A stretch of DNA of 55,740 nt from Planctomycetaceae bacterium (lineage in GTDB: Bacteria > Planctomycetota > Planctomycetia > Gemmatales > Gemmataceae): the NCBI GenBank assembly GCA_013823135.1, contig PNLP01000045.1, forward strand, positions 1 to 55,740, in the 5' to 3' direction. Shown piece after piece: positions 17,081-24,301 of the stretch. Position 1 is the first letter of the stretch, and every line of letters begins with the position of its first letter. The notes under the pieces were generated by a model. That model was not told the DNA's origin. It was given only the letters and a program-made list of their open reading frames with translations, and made no database searches. The position numbers and the translations under genes are program-made.

Positions 17081-18199
17081 ATGTCCAGGCTTCTCGCTGT
17101 CATCTGTCTGTTTGCGCTTGCTGAGTCCACCTGGGCGGCCGAGCCGCCGTTCCGCACCGACGGCGTCGACGAGAAACTGCCGTGGTTCCAGTTGAAGCCC
17201 GGCGAGTTCCCGCCCGAGGGCTCGGCACACGCGGTGTCGGGCGAACTCATCGCCATCGACCACGTGAACCGAACCGGGATGCTACGCCCCGACCGCGACG
17301 ACACGCAGCGGCGCGGCGACTGGGACATTGCACGACCGTTCGTGATGCTCTCGTTCGGCTCGCTGAGCTACCACGGAGCACCGGCCGAACTACGCGACAT
17401 CCCCATCGGCACCCACCTGCACGGCCAGTTCTACGCCGACCCGCAGTTGACCCCCACGAAGAAGGGCCAACCCACGCCGCCCGCCACGTTCACCCGTGCG
17501 ATCAAGCTCGAAGACGACTTTAGCTTTCACACGCGGCAAGGGCGCATGTGGCGAGTCGACGCGATTCAGACCGACATGGGAACGCTCACCGTCACGGGGA
17601 TCGACAAGGCCGGGAAGGCCGACGCCAAGCCGATCACGTTCAAGGTCGGGCCGACCACCCGCGTCTGGAAGGGGAAGGGGTTCGGCACGCTCGCGGACGT
17701 CGCGGCCGGGCAAAGCGTGCAGGTGAACTTGACCGTCTGCACCCTGAAAGGGTCGGGCCGCGTCACCGACATCTGGCTCGACGCCGACAGTCGCACGGCC
17801 GCGACCGCCCACCAGTCGGAGGTTCACCGATTGTTCCAACGCGAGCACGGTCTCGCCGGCTGGGTCGTCGCGGTGGACAACAAGAAGGGCATCGTCGATG
17901 TGATGCTCTTCGGCGGCTTCGACCCGAAACTCGTCGATGCGTTCACGCCGCAAGGCACCGCCGCCGCCGCCGTGGCCGAAGATTCGCTACGGACGTGGGA
18001 CCAGATCAACGACGTGAAGCGCGGGCCGGTTCTGGGCGTGACCCGTGGCGAGGCGGTCGGCGCTGGCAACAGTGGCGTTCGCGTGCAGTTCAAGCCTTCG
18101 AGCTTGCTGGAGGGCTACCGCCCCGGTCGCGTCGTGCGGCTGTTCTCGGGCGACTGGAAAGTCGATGACCTGCCCCGCGAAGAGCGCCTCTACCCGTGA
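17081..18199 (+). CDS. Secreted beta-rich protein of unknown function (paralogue 1)
   Basis: 372 residues with a signal peptide (MSRLLAVICLFALAESTWAAE). No named family recognised. The body is beta-rich and reads as repeated small-barrel units, with SGELIAIDHVNRTGML near the N-terminus, MWRVDAIQTDMGTLTVTGID in the middle and TFKVGPTTRVWKGKGFGTLADVAAGQ. The latter resembles YWVDSIDEKAGKITF and YWKKGKPAAFADIKVGDKL of the next gene, so the two are related. No heme or catalytic motif is seen. It follows the DUF1592/DUF1552 pair on the same strand and may belong to that transcript. ATG 17081 begins the signal peptide; a start at 17057 is possible but less likely. Confidence 0.75.
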   Translation: MSRLLAVICLFALAESTWAAEPPFRTDGVDEKLPWFQLKPGEFPPEGSAHAVSGELIAIDHVNRTGMLRPDRDDTQRRGDWDIARPFVMLSFGSLSYHGAPAELRDIPIGTHLHGQFYADPQLTPTKKGQPTPPATFTRAIKLEDDFSFHTRQGRMWRVDAIQTDMGTLTVTGIDKAGKADAKPITFKVGPTTRVWKGKGFGTLADVAAGQSVQVNLTVCTLKGSGRVTDIWLDADSRTAATAHQSEVHRLFQREHGLAGWVVAVDNKKGIVDVMLFGGFDPKLVDAFTPQGTAAAAVAEDSLRTWDQINDVKRGPVLGVTRGEAVGAGNSGVRVQFKPSSLLEGYRPGRVVRLFSGDWKVDDLPREERLYP

Positions 18200-18207
18200 T
18201 TCAGATT

Positions 18208-18281
18208 GGTGAGCCGGTCGCGTGAACGACCGGAGTTCTTGGTAAGTGATAAGCTCCGGTCGCTCACGCTCCCGGCTCGCC
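18208..18281. repeat. REPIN-like palindrome ending in GCTCGCC (element E)
   Basis: Arms 18208-18235 and 18254-18281, 28 bases each, match at 24 positions. The left arm folds alone as CCGGTCG-CGTGAA-CGACCGG. The right end is GGCTCGCC; the left end has decayed to GGTGAGCC. It separates the two paralogous secreted-protein genes. Confidence 0.75.
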
Positions 18282-18306
18282 GAGATCCAGTACATAAGGA
18301 TTCCCC

Positions 18307-19257
18307 ATGCGTTGGCTTCTCCCACTTGTTCTGTTCTCGACGTTCGTGATTGCCGACGAGAAACCGCCGCTGAAGATCACACCCGGCAAGGTGATTATCC
18401 CTACCGACAAGATGCGCCGCCCGTGGGGCGAACTCGTGAGCATCGACCTGAAGACCCGCACCGGCACCTTCCGCAACGAGGGCGACGACACGTTGATGCC
18501 GTTCACCGTGATGCCCTACGCCGAGTTGCTCCACCACGTGGCACGCGGCGACCTGCAAGACTTCAAGGTCGGCGAACGCGCCATCTTCCGACTGCACGAG
18601 GACGCCGACGGGAAATGGGTGAACCTGACGTACATTCAGGACGAGATGAATTTCCAGGCTGGGCACAAGGAATACTACTGGGTCGATTCGATCGACGAGA
18701 AGGCCGGCAAGATCACGTTCACGCAGGCAAACGCCGACAAATCGTTCACGCGGCAAACGGGGCTCGTCCTCGAAACCGACGACAAGACGCGCTACTGGAA
18801 GAAGGGGAAACCCGCGGCGTTCGCGGACATCAAGGTCGGCGACAAACTCCTCGCCAAGACGCACGGGTTGGGGAAGGGGAAGAACCGCGTGTGCTGGGAA
18901 ATCTTCCTCGACGACGAGAGCCGCGATCTGTTCAAGGCCGAGCAGTTGGCTGTTCACGCGAAGCGAATGGAAACGGAAGGACTCCCCGGCTACATCGAAA
19001 CGGCCGAGGGCGACACACTCAAGCTCACTCTGTTTTCGGAAGGTGGCGATATCGCCAAGAAGCTGAAGGCCGGGCAGAAGGTGCTGGTCGCTCCCGCAGG
19101 GGTGGATCGCAAGCCGAGCAGTGAAGCGACGCCCGGCACCATCGCGACGATCACCGCTCGCGGGCAACTTCACGAGGTTGTTGTCACGACGAAGGGCGGC
19201 ACAACCGGGTTCAAGCCAACCGGCCTGGCCCGCGTGTGGGCCGATAAGCCCCAGTGA
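18307..19257 (+). CDS. Secreted beta-rich protein of unknown function (paralogue 2)
   Basis: 316 residues with a short signal peptide (MRWLLPLVLFSTFVIADEKP). It resembles the preceding gene: ELVSIDLKTRTGTFRNEGDD corresponds to the ELIAIDHVNRTGML segment there, and YWVDSIDEKAGKITFTQAN plus YWKKGKPAAFADIKVGDKLL match in order and spacing. It lacks the long insert and C-terminal part of its neighbour. Short beta-barrel repeats suggest a binding or structural role in the periplasm, but this is inference. ATG 18307 has no strong Shine-Dalgarno. The stop is 14 bases from the stop of the convergent msrB gene, with no hairpin between. Confidence 0.72.
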   Translation: MRWLLPLVLFSTFVIADEKPPLKITPGKVIIPTDKMRRPWGELVSIDLKTRTGTFRNEGDDTLMPFTVMPYAELLHHVARGDLQDFKVGERAIFRLHEDADGKWVNLTYIQDEMNFQAGHKEYYWVDSIDEKAGKITFTQANADKSFTRQTGLVLETDDKTRYWKKGKPAAFADIKVGDKLLAKTHGLGKGKNRVCWEIFLDDESRDLFKAEQLAVHAKRMETEGLPGYIETAEGDTLKLTLFSEGGDIAKKLKAGQKVLVAPAGVDRKPSSEATPGTIATITARGQLHEVVVTTKGGTTGFKPTGLARVWADKPQ

Positions 19258-19271
19258 CAACGGCGTTGCGT

Positions 19272-19724
19272 TTACCCTTTCTCGGGCTCGTCCGCAACGA
19301 ACGCCAGCGAGACCGAGTTCAGGCAGTATCGCAGGCCGGTTGGTCGCGGGCCGTCATCGAACACGTGCCCCAGGTGACCGCCACACCGCCCGCAGACAAT
19401 TTCGAGGCGGATCATTCCGTGGCTGATGTCCCGTCGAACAATAACGTGCTCCGGATCGAAAGGTTCGTAAAAACTCGGCCAGCCCGTGCCGGACTCGAAC
19501 TTCGTCGCGGAGCGGAACAGTGGGAGACTGCACAGCCGGCAGTGGTACGTGCCCGGCTTCTTGTTTTTGAGCAAGCCGCCACAGAACGAGGGCTCTGTGC
19601 CCTGGTGCAAGATCACCCGCCGTTCTTCGGCCGAGAGCGTGGCTTCGAGCCGTTCCCGCTCGGCGGCGGTTGGCGGAGTGAGGTCGTGCCCTGAAGCAGA
19701 CTTTCGCGGTTGCTCGGCTGCCAT
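19272..19724 (-). CDS. msrB: Peptide-methionine (R)-S-oxide reductase
   Basis: 150 residues, normal MsrB length. It reduces R-methionine sulfoxide in proteins, normally with thioredoxin. Two zinc-binding CxxC pairs are visible (CRLC near residue 62 and CGRC near 111), together with FESGTGWPSFYEP, CGRCGGHLGHVFDDGP and the catalytic Cys in RYCLNSVSLAF near residue 132. The ATG at 19724 has a strong AGGAGG seven bases upstream and yields a normal N-terminus; the frame is open upstream but that part is not MsrB. No signal peptide, so cytoplasmic. A small gene of unknown function lies 52 bases upstream on the same strand and is probably co-transcribed. Confidence 0.96.
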   Translation of the reverse strand: MAAEQPRKSASGHDLTPPTAAERERLEATLSAEERRVILHQGTEPSFCGGLLKNKKPGTYHCRLCSLPLFRSATKFESGTGWPSFYEPFDPEHVIVRRDISHGMIRLEIVCGRCGGHLGHVFDDGPRPTGLRYCLNSVSLAFVADEPEKG

Positions 19725-19776
19725 GGTGATCCTCCTCGTGCGGTGATACCTACAGTGTAGGCTGCCGTCGCGTCGT

Positions 19777-20106
19777 TCAGCGAACCCGGTATTCCAGCAC
19801 GACGCGGAAGTTCCCGTCGGGCTCTTCGACCCAGTTGCTCGTTTCGGGCGACGCGGCAATGTCGAGCCCCCACCCGGTCACGATTTCACCCAGGAAGCGC
19901 CGTGCTGTGGAGAGTGCGTCGTCCCTCGCGGCGTCGGACAGCACCGGCGCACAGATCACGCTGAGCACGACGGTGTCGCCCTCGGGTGCGTCGCCGCTGA
20001 TCTCAAGTGCGCCAACGTGATCCTTCTCCAGGTTCCGGAGGATCGTGTACCGACGGGTGCGGTCGTTCGGTCTCGGCGACAGCTTCGTGAATCGGAAAAC
20101 GTCCAT
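19777..20106 (-). CDS. Small conserved-looking protein of unknown function
   Basis: 109 residues, not recognised. ATG 20106 is chosen because GGAG lies six bases upstream (an ATG at 20118 is an alternative); the longer open frame upstream is low-complexity and not protein-like. The protein reads MDVFRFTKLSPRPNDRTRRY, then an acidic segment GALEISGDAPEGDTV, and ends in alternating hydrophobic strands (FRVVLEYRVR). No membrane segment, signal or catalytic motif is seen, so it is probably cytoplasmic. It is 52 bases upstream of msrB on the same strand and may share its transcript, with a divergent control region of about 190 bp towards the fusion protein at 20297. Confidence 0.55.
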   Translation of the reverse strand: MDVFRFTKLSPRPNDRTRRYTILRNLEKDHVGALEISGDAPEGDTVVLSVICAPVLSDAARDDALSTARRFLGEIVTGWGLDIAASPETSNWVEEPDGNFRVVLEYRVR

Positions 20107-20296
20107 TCTCTGCTCCATTCCTCGGGCCTGTCGGACTACGATGCTCACGGCCCCACTGACAGCGTAGAAGACCAGCGCCCACCGGCGAACAAAACTCCCG
20201 CGGAGAATCAGCCTGCGATCACCATGTAACCAAACCACATCTGCTGGGTTATCATCAGTAGCTCGCCATGATTTCGCCCGGCCCGGAGGGTTATCC

Positions 20297-22216
20297 ATGT
20301 GGAAGTTGCTGATCATCCCGTTCGCTTTCATCCTCACCCCGCTTCGCACCCACGCGGCTGACGACCCTCCGGTAGCAGTGACGTTCGCCGAACACATCGC
20401 CCCACTCGTGTTCGACAATTGCACGAGTTGCCACCGACCGGGGCAGGTCGCTCCGTTCCCACTGCTCACCTACGCGGACACCCGCAAGCACGCCAAGACC
20501 ATGCTCGCCGTGATGGAAGACCGCTACATGCCGCCCTGGCACCCAGAACCTGGGCACGGCGAGTTCCGCGGCGATCGGCGACTCACTGATGCACAGATTG
20601 CTCTCTTCTCCAAGTGGGTGAAGTCCGGCATGGCTGAAGGCGATGCTAAGAAGACACCCGCAGTTCCGAAGTTCCCCGAAGGCTGGCAACTGGGCGAACC
20701 GGATCTGATCGTGAAGATGGACCGCCCGTTCGAGGTGCCTGCGGAGGGGGCGGACATTTACCAGAACTTCGTGATCCCGCTCAACCTCGCGGAAGACAAG
20801 TGGGTCACCGCCGTCGAGTTCCGGGCAACCGCGCCGGCAGTGCTGCACCACGTGCTTTACTTCCTCGATGACAGTGGCCGGGCGCGAGCCAAGCTCTCGA
20901 AGGACGGCCAGCCCGGGTTCGCCGGCATGGGCTTCCGCCCCACAGGTGCGCTGGGCGGGTGGGCCGTGGGCGCGACCCCGGTGCGGTTGCCCGAGGGACT
21001 CGCGTACCCGCTCAAGAAGGGTTCCGATCTCGTCCTCCAGACGCACTTCCACCTCTCCGGCAAAGCCGAGAAGGAAGTCATCACGGTCGGGCTGTACTTC
21101 GCGGACAAGGCACCGAAACGCACGCTCGTGAACATGCCGCTGCCGCCGGTGTTCGGGCTGTTCTCGAACATCGACATTCCCGCAGGCAAAGAGTTGTTCA
21201 AGGTCACCGACTCGTTCACCCTTCCCGTGGACGTCGATCTGGTCGGGGTTGGGGCGCACGCTCACTACCTTGGCAAGACCATGAAAGCAACGGCCACGCT
21301 CCCCGACGGCACAGAGAAGAAACTGTTCTCGATCAAGGACTGGGATTTCAACTGGCAGGGGCAGTACCTGTACAAGAACCTCGCCCGGCTGCCGAAGGGA
21401 ACAGTGGTTAACGCCGAGGTGACGTGGGATAACTCGGCGGCGAACCCACGGAACCCGAGCAACCCGCCGGTTCGCGTTACCTGGGGCGAGGGCTCGGCGG
21501 ACGAAATGGGGTCGGTGGGCTTCCGGGTGGTTGCGGCCGACGAGGCGGACACTGCCAAGCTTCGCGAAGCACTCCAGCTCCGCCTTCGCCAAACGGTGAT
21601 CCAGTCACGCCTCCGCGGCGACAAGATCGACTGGGCGAAGTTAGGTGTCGAGCCGCCCGCGTTTCTGAAGGACATTCCTGCGGGGAAGAAGAAGGAACCG
21701 AAAGCCATCCCCCAGAGCTTCCGCGACCTGGATGGTAAGGAGCAAACCCCACTGGCCGTCGATGGGGTGAAAGCACATGCCTTGCTGTTCGTCTCGACCG
21801 ATTGCCCGATCGCGAACAGCTACGCACCCGAGATCAACGCGCTGGTGAAGGATCTTGCAGCAAGCCCGGTCCGATTCTACGCGATCCACGTTGAACCGGA
21901 CCTGACCCCGGATGCGGCTCGCAAGCACGCGAAGGAGTACGGATTGAACCTGCCGATCCTCCTCGACCCCAAGCAGGAACTCGTCGCCGCGACCGGCGTG
22001 ACGCGCGTGCCTGAAGTTGCCGTGATCCTTCCCGATGGGACCGTTGCATACCGAGGTAGGATCGACGACCGTTACGCCGCACTTGGCAAGAAACGGCCGG
22101 CTCCCACCGAGCGGGACTTGCGGGATGCGCTGACCGCGATTCTGGAAGGCAAGGCCGTCGCGACGCCTCGCACGACCGCTGTTGGATGTGTGATTCCCGA
22201 CCCGCCGAGCCGTTGA
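20297..22216 (+). CDS. Secreted cytochrome c / copper monooxygenase-like / redoxin fusion
   Basis: 639 residues, exported by signal peptide (MWKLLIIPFAFILTPLRTHA). Three modules: a monoheme cytochrome c domain (CTSCH at 42-46, with DRYMPPWHPEPGHGEF downstream), a middle part resembling type II copper ascorbate-dependent monooxygenases (about 140-440), and a thioredoxin/peroxiredoxin-like domain (about 475-610). Candidate copper ligands are the His in VLHHVLYFLDD, LQTHFHLSG and GAHAHYLGKTM. The redoxin part has one active-site-type Cys in STDCPIANSYAPEI (residue 503) but no CxxC; another Cys occurs near 631. The start has GGAGGG six bases upstream. The arrangement suggests electron transfer through heme to a copper centre outside the cytoplasm; substrate unknown. 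Monocistronic by appearance. Confidence 0.82.
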   Translation: MWKLLIIPFAFILTPLRTHAADDPPVAVTFAEHIAPLVFDNCTSCHRPGQVAPFPLLTYADTRKHAKTMLAVMEDRYMPPWHPEPGHGEFRGDRRLTDAQIALFSKWVKSGMAEGDAKKTPAVPKFPEGWQLGEPDLIVKMDRPFEVPAEGADIYQNFVIPLNLAEDKWVTAVEFRATAPAVLHHVLYFLDDSGRARAKLSKDGQPGFAGMGFRPTGALGGWAVGATPVRLPEGLAYPLKKGSDLVLQTHFHLSGKAEKEVITVGLYFADKAPKRTLVNMPLPPVFGLFSNIDIPAGKELFKVTDSFTLPVDVDLVGVGAHAHYLGKTMKATATLPDGTEKKLFSIKDWDFNWQGQYLYKNLARLPKGTVVNAEVTWDNSAANPRNPSNPPVRVTWGEGSADEMGSVGFRVVAADEADTAKLREALQLRLRQTVIQSRLRGDKIDWAKLGVEPPAFLKDIPAGKKKEPKAIPQSFRDLDGKEQTPLAVDGVKAHALLFVSTDCPIANSYAPEINALVKDLAASPVRFYAIHVEPDLTPDAARKHAKEYGLNLPILLDPKQELVAATGVTRVPEVAVILPDGTVAYRGRIDDRYAALGKKRPAPTERDLRDALTAILEGKAVATPRTTAVGCVIPDPPSR

Positions 22217-22225
22217 ACCCAGGTT

Positions 22226-22245
22226 CCCAGGGCGTAAGCCCTGGG
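22226..22245. repeat. CCCAGGGC hairpin
   Basis: CCCAGGGC-GTAA-GCCCTGGG, a perfect 8-bp stem with a GTAA loop, followed by CTACTAC and a second small hairpin GCCCC-GTT-GGGGC. The same CCCAGGGC/GCCCTGGG motif occurs inside the inserted element at 52342-52602. Confidence 0.7.
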
Positions 22246-22284
22246 CTACTACTACCCGCCGCCCCGTTGGGGCGAAAAACGCGG

Positions 22285-22324
22285 CCTTGTAGTCGGGCGT
22301 CATTCCTTGTAGTCGGGCGTCATT
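22285..22324. repeat. Tandem duplication of a 20-bp unit
   Basis: CCTTGTAGTCGGGCGTCATT occurs twice in exact succession (22285-22304 and 22305-22324). The second copy overlaps the last bases of the convergent small secreted-protein gene (its stop is at 22320-22322), so the duplication touches that gene's 3' end. Confidence 0.85.
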
Positions 22325-22754
22325 CCTTGATCCGGGTCCGGATGCATTCCTTACCCATCTCGGATTTGTGTTTGATCGTTCGTTCGCCTATCGAAATTAC
22401 ATGATTCTTGGTGACACGGCCCTGCGCGACGATCGCGGGGCTGCTGCTTTTCGTGACCGTTGAGACAATCACGCCGTCCGACACTTTCCAGGTTCCGGAG
22501 AGCGATAACTTCACGGGTTTTTCACCATCACCGATTGTTGCTTCTGCCTCGAACGTGCCGTCCTTTTTGAAGTGTGCTGTACCTCTGACTTTCAGCCCGT
22601 GGTCGCCGACCTCGTCTACGGCCCATTTACCCACGAGGTGCTTGGTGATCTCAGCGTCGTCCAGTTTCTTCGGTGCGTCGTCCGCCCCGTGGCACAATTC
22701 CACGAAGAGCAGACTTGCGGTCAAGAAAATCGCTCCGGTAATCAAGTTGTGCAT
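22320..22754 (-). CDS. Small secreted lipocalin-like protein
   Basis: 144 residues. A signal peptide (MHNLITGAIFLTASLLFVELCHGAD) is followed by about 120 residues alternating in beta strands: HLVGKWAVDE, HFKKDGTFEAEATIGDG, SLSGTWKVSDGVIVSTV. Repeated GxW with strand-turn-strand spacing is typical of small lipocalin-like or calycin-type domains that are common in planctomycetes; ligand unknown. A lipoprotein reading is less likely, since the Cys in ELCHG lacks a good lipobox. The extreme C-terminus (KECIRTRIKE) is encoded in and next to the tandem 20-bp duplication. The gene is convergent with the cytochrome/copper fusion gene. Confidence 0.7.
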   Translation of the reverse strand: MHNLITGAIFLTASLLFVELCHGADDAPKKLDDAEITKHLVGKWAVDEVGDHGLKVRGTAHFKKDGTFEAEATIGDGEKPVKLSLSGTWKVSDGVIVSTVTKSSSPAIVAQGRVTKNHVISIGERTIKHKSEMGKECIRTRIKE

Positions 22755-23088
22755 GCGTGTTATACCCGCTCTGTCCGAAAGTTCTAGCCCAAGGGTGCAA
22801 CGGAAGGGGCTGTCGCCTAAACAACATCACCAGGCACCGACCGAGGGATCATTTGCACACCGTGTGCCGCCGGCTCGCCACGAGACAGCTACACAGATTC
22901 TAGCGCCGATCTCGCCGATATGTTCAACCATGTGCTCGACTGGTTTCAAAAATCGACGTGGCTGGCGTGATTCGTCGTGGGGTAGGCTGCTAGCATGCCA
23001 CCCAGCTCACGGGTAACTTGGTTGACTAACTGAAAGTTGAAAATGCTTGTGGGGGTAGCCGTGAGAATGTGTGAAATGATGAACGGCT

Positions 23089-23138
23089 AAAAAACCACCG
23101 GGGCTTCCGCACTCTCTCCCAAGTGCAGGAACCCCGGT
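23089..23138 (-). terminator. Intrinsic terminator of an unidentified minus-strand transcript
   Basis: On the minus strand an imperfect hairpin (arms 23122-23138 and 23097-23113, 12 of 17 positions paired, outer seven bp perfect) is followed by GG and six T residues (23094-23089). This is the only hairpin-plus-T-run terminator noticed in the window, and no protein gene precedes it on that strand. A non-coding RNA or leader to the right of it (about 23140-23235) is possible. Confidence 0.5.
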
Positions 23139-23462
23139 AGTAGGTTTGTAACGGGCTTTGCCTGCCGTTCGCACTCACTGCCTCTCCCCTCAGCGAGGTC
23201 GTTAGGTCAGACGGTGCCCGTCGAAATGAAATAATGCACTGAGCGTGCCAATTCACAAGTTTCTGATCAAAAACTCGCCATCTGCTTCATTTCTAGGGGT
23301 TTTGTTCGGACTCACTTCGGTTGGTTGACGAGCATTCGAATTTTTTACGCATCTCTGCGCGGCAATCGATGCTCAGTGATGTTGCTGCCATCCTCGTTTA
23401 CAGCCTCACACACGACACGCTGCCAGAGAAAGCGTGAGTTTCTCTCAGTGCTCCGGTCAGGC

Positions 23463-23491
23463 TTGCCCGGCGTACCCGCTGAGCATATACT
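23463..23491 (+). promoter_or_regulatory. Candidate arsR promoter
   Basis: TTGCCC at 23463-23468 and TATACT at 23486-23491 are separated by 17 bases, a good sigma-70-like layout. The candidate ArsR operator begins two bases after the -10 box, so bound repressor would block transcription start. Confidence 0.5.
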
Positions 23492-23493
23492 TT

Positions 23494-23509
23494 ATCGGTA
23501 ATCAACGAT
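23494..23509 (+). promoter_or_regulatory. Candidate ArsR operator 1
   Basis: ATCGGTAATCAACGAT: inverted repeat ATCG-N8-CGAT just downstream of the arsR -10 box. A 13/16 identical copy lies upstream of arsD at 23875-23890. Confidence 0.6.
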
Positions 23510-23522
23510 TGAGGCTCTCGAC

Positions 23523-23855
23523 GTGCCAAAGCGGAACCAGTGTCTGACGGAACACGAGCAACGGGCACGCCCCGTTCCCGACACAGGCTCTGCCGACGCA
23601 GCGATCGCGGCCTTGGCTTGGGCGATTGCTCACCCCGCGCGTGTCCGCATCCTTCGCATCCTGCTGGCTCGAAAGGCGTGCGTGTGCGGAGAACTCGTGG
23701 ATCAAATGCCACTTGCCCAATCCACGGTCTCGCAACACCTGAAGATCCTGAAAGAAGCGGGATTGGTGCAGGGTGAGATCGATGGGCCGAAGGTGTGTTA
23801 CTGGGTCGATGCGGACGGGTTGGCTCGGCTCAAGGAAATTGTCGGTGGCCTGTAG
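23523..23855 (+). CDS. arsR: ArsR-type metalloid-responsive repressor
   Basis: 110 residues, a winged-helix repressor that leaves its operator when arsenite or antimonite binds. The helix-turn-helix is visible around AQSTVSQHLKILKEAGLVQG (residues 65-84), preceded by the metal-site region ACVCGELVD with Cys 53 and Cys 55 at the start of the recognition-helix scaffold; a third Cys (92) lies in GPKVCYWVDADGL and could complete the three-coordinate site. The start is GTG 23523, with GAGG seven bases upstream. It is the first gene of the operon arsR-arsD-arsA-aquaporin-arsC, with an autoregulatory operator overlapping its promoter. The N-terminal 20 residues are an extension compared with short ArsR proteins. 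Confidence 0.93.
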   Translation: MPKRNQCLTEHEQRARPVPDTGSADAAIAALAWAIAHPARVRILRILLARKACVCGELVDQMPLAQSTVSQHLKILKEAGLVQGEIDGPKVCYWVDADGLARLKEIVGGL

Positions 23856-23874
23856 GTTTTTTTGGAGTGAGTGA

Positions 23875-23890
23875 TCGTTTATCGACGATA
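23875..23890 (+). promoter_or_regulatory. Candidate ArsR operator 2, upstream of arsD
   Basis: ATCGTTTATCGACGAT: the same ATCG-N8-CGAT inverted repeat as in the arsR promoter, 20 bases before the arsD start and its AGGAG. Suggests a second control point inside the operon; no clear promoter boxes are visible with it. Confidence 0.5.
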
Positions 23891-23910
23891 GCCTAGCTCA
23901 GGAGACAACA

Positions 23911-24267
23911 ATGACTACGCTGCAAGTGTTCGACCGGCCTATGTGTTGCTCGACCGGTGTTTGTGGGCCGCAGGTCGATCCGGTGCTGCCGCGTTTCGCG
24001 GCCGACCTCGCGTGGCTCAAGGAGCAGGGGGTAAACGTCGAGAGGTATAACCTCGCCCAGCAACCGCAGGCATTTGTCGCCCACGAGGATGTGAAGACCG
24101 CAATTCAAGACGAGGATGCTCTCCCGCTGTTCCGTGTGAATGGCGAGATCGTCTACAAGGGGAAATACCCGTCTCGTTCGATGCTCGCCAGGTGGTGTGG
24201 CGTTAGCGTTCCGGTTGCGTTGCCCGTTAATTCGGAAACGAGTTGCGGCCCGACCGGTTGCTGCTGA
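23911..24267 (+). CDS. arsD: ArsD arsenite metallochaperone
   Basis: 118 residues, usual ArsD length. ArsD hands arsenite to the ArsA ATPase and can act as a weak repressor. The conserved Cys 12, Cys 13 and Cys 18 are all present in RPMCCSTGVCGP, and a C-terminal Cys pair (SCGPTGCC) resembles the extra vicinal cysteines of longer ArsD proteins. The thioredoxin-like fold is visible in ADLAWLKEQGVNVERYNLAQ and LPLFRVNGEIVYKGKYPSR. ATG 23911 has AGGAG seven bases upstream. It lies between arsR and arsA, the standard order. Cytoplasmic. Confidence 0.96.
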   Translation: MTTLQVFDRPMCCSTGVCGPQVDPVLPRFAADLAWLKEQGVNVERYNLAQQPQAFVAHEDVKTAIQDEDALPLFRVNGEIVYKGKYPSRSMLARWCGVSVPVALPVNSETSCGPTGCC

Positions 24268-24301
24268 TCTCCACTCCCGCTCCACCCGAGAAGATTATCT
24301 C

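Larger units (their letters stand above)
22755..23522. other. 768-bp spacer before the ars operon
   Basis: No protein gene is convincing here. It holds a strong minus-strand terminator-like hairpin at 23089-23138 and, at the right end, the arsR promoter and operator. The part 22755-23080 and 23240-23460 show no feature I can support. Composition is less GC-rich than flanking genes. Confidence 0.55.

Noticed and set aside
23097..23240. Cyclic di-GMP or cobalamin riboswitch
   Set aside because: Short matches such as GCAAAGCC and GGAAGCCCCGGTG are suggestive, but the conserved core order of either class is not there, and no fitting downstream gene exists.
23026..23256. 76-codon minus-strand frame before the ars operon
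   Set aside because: It runs through the terminator hairpin and has no coding character.
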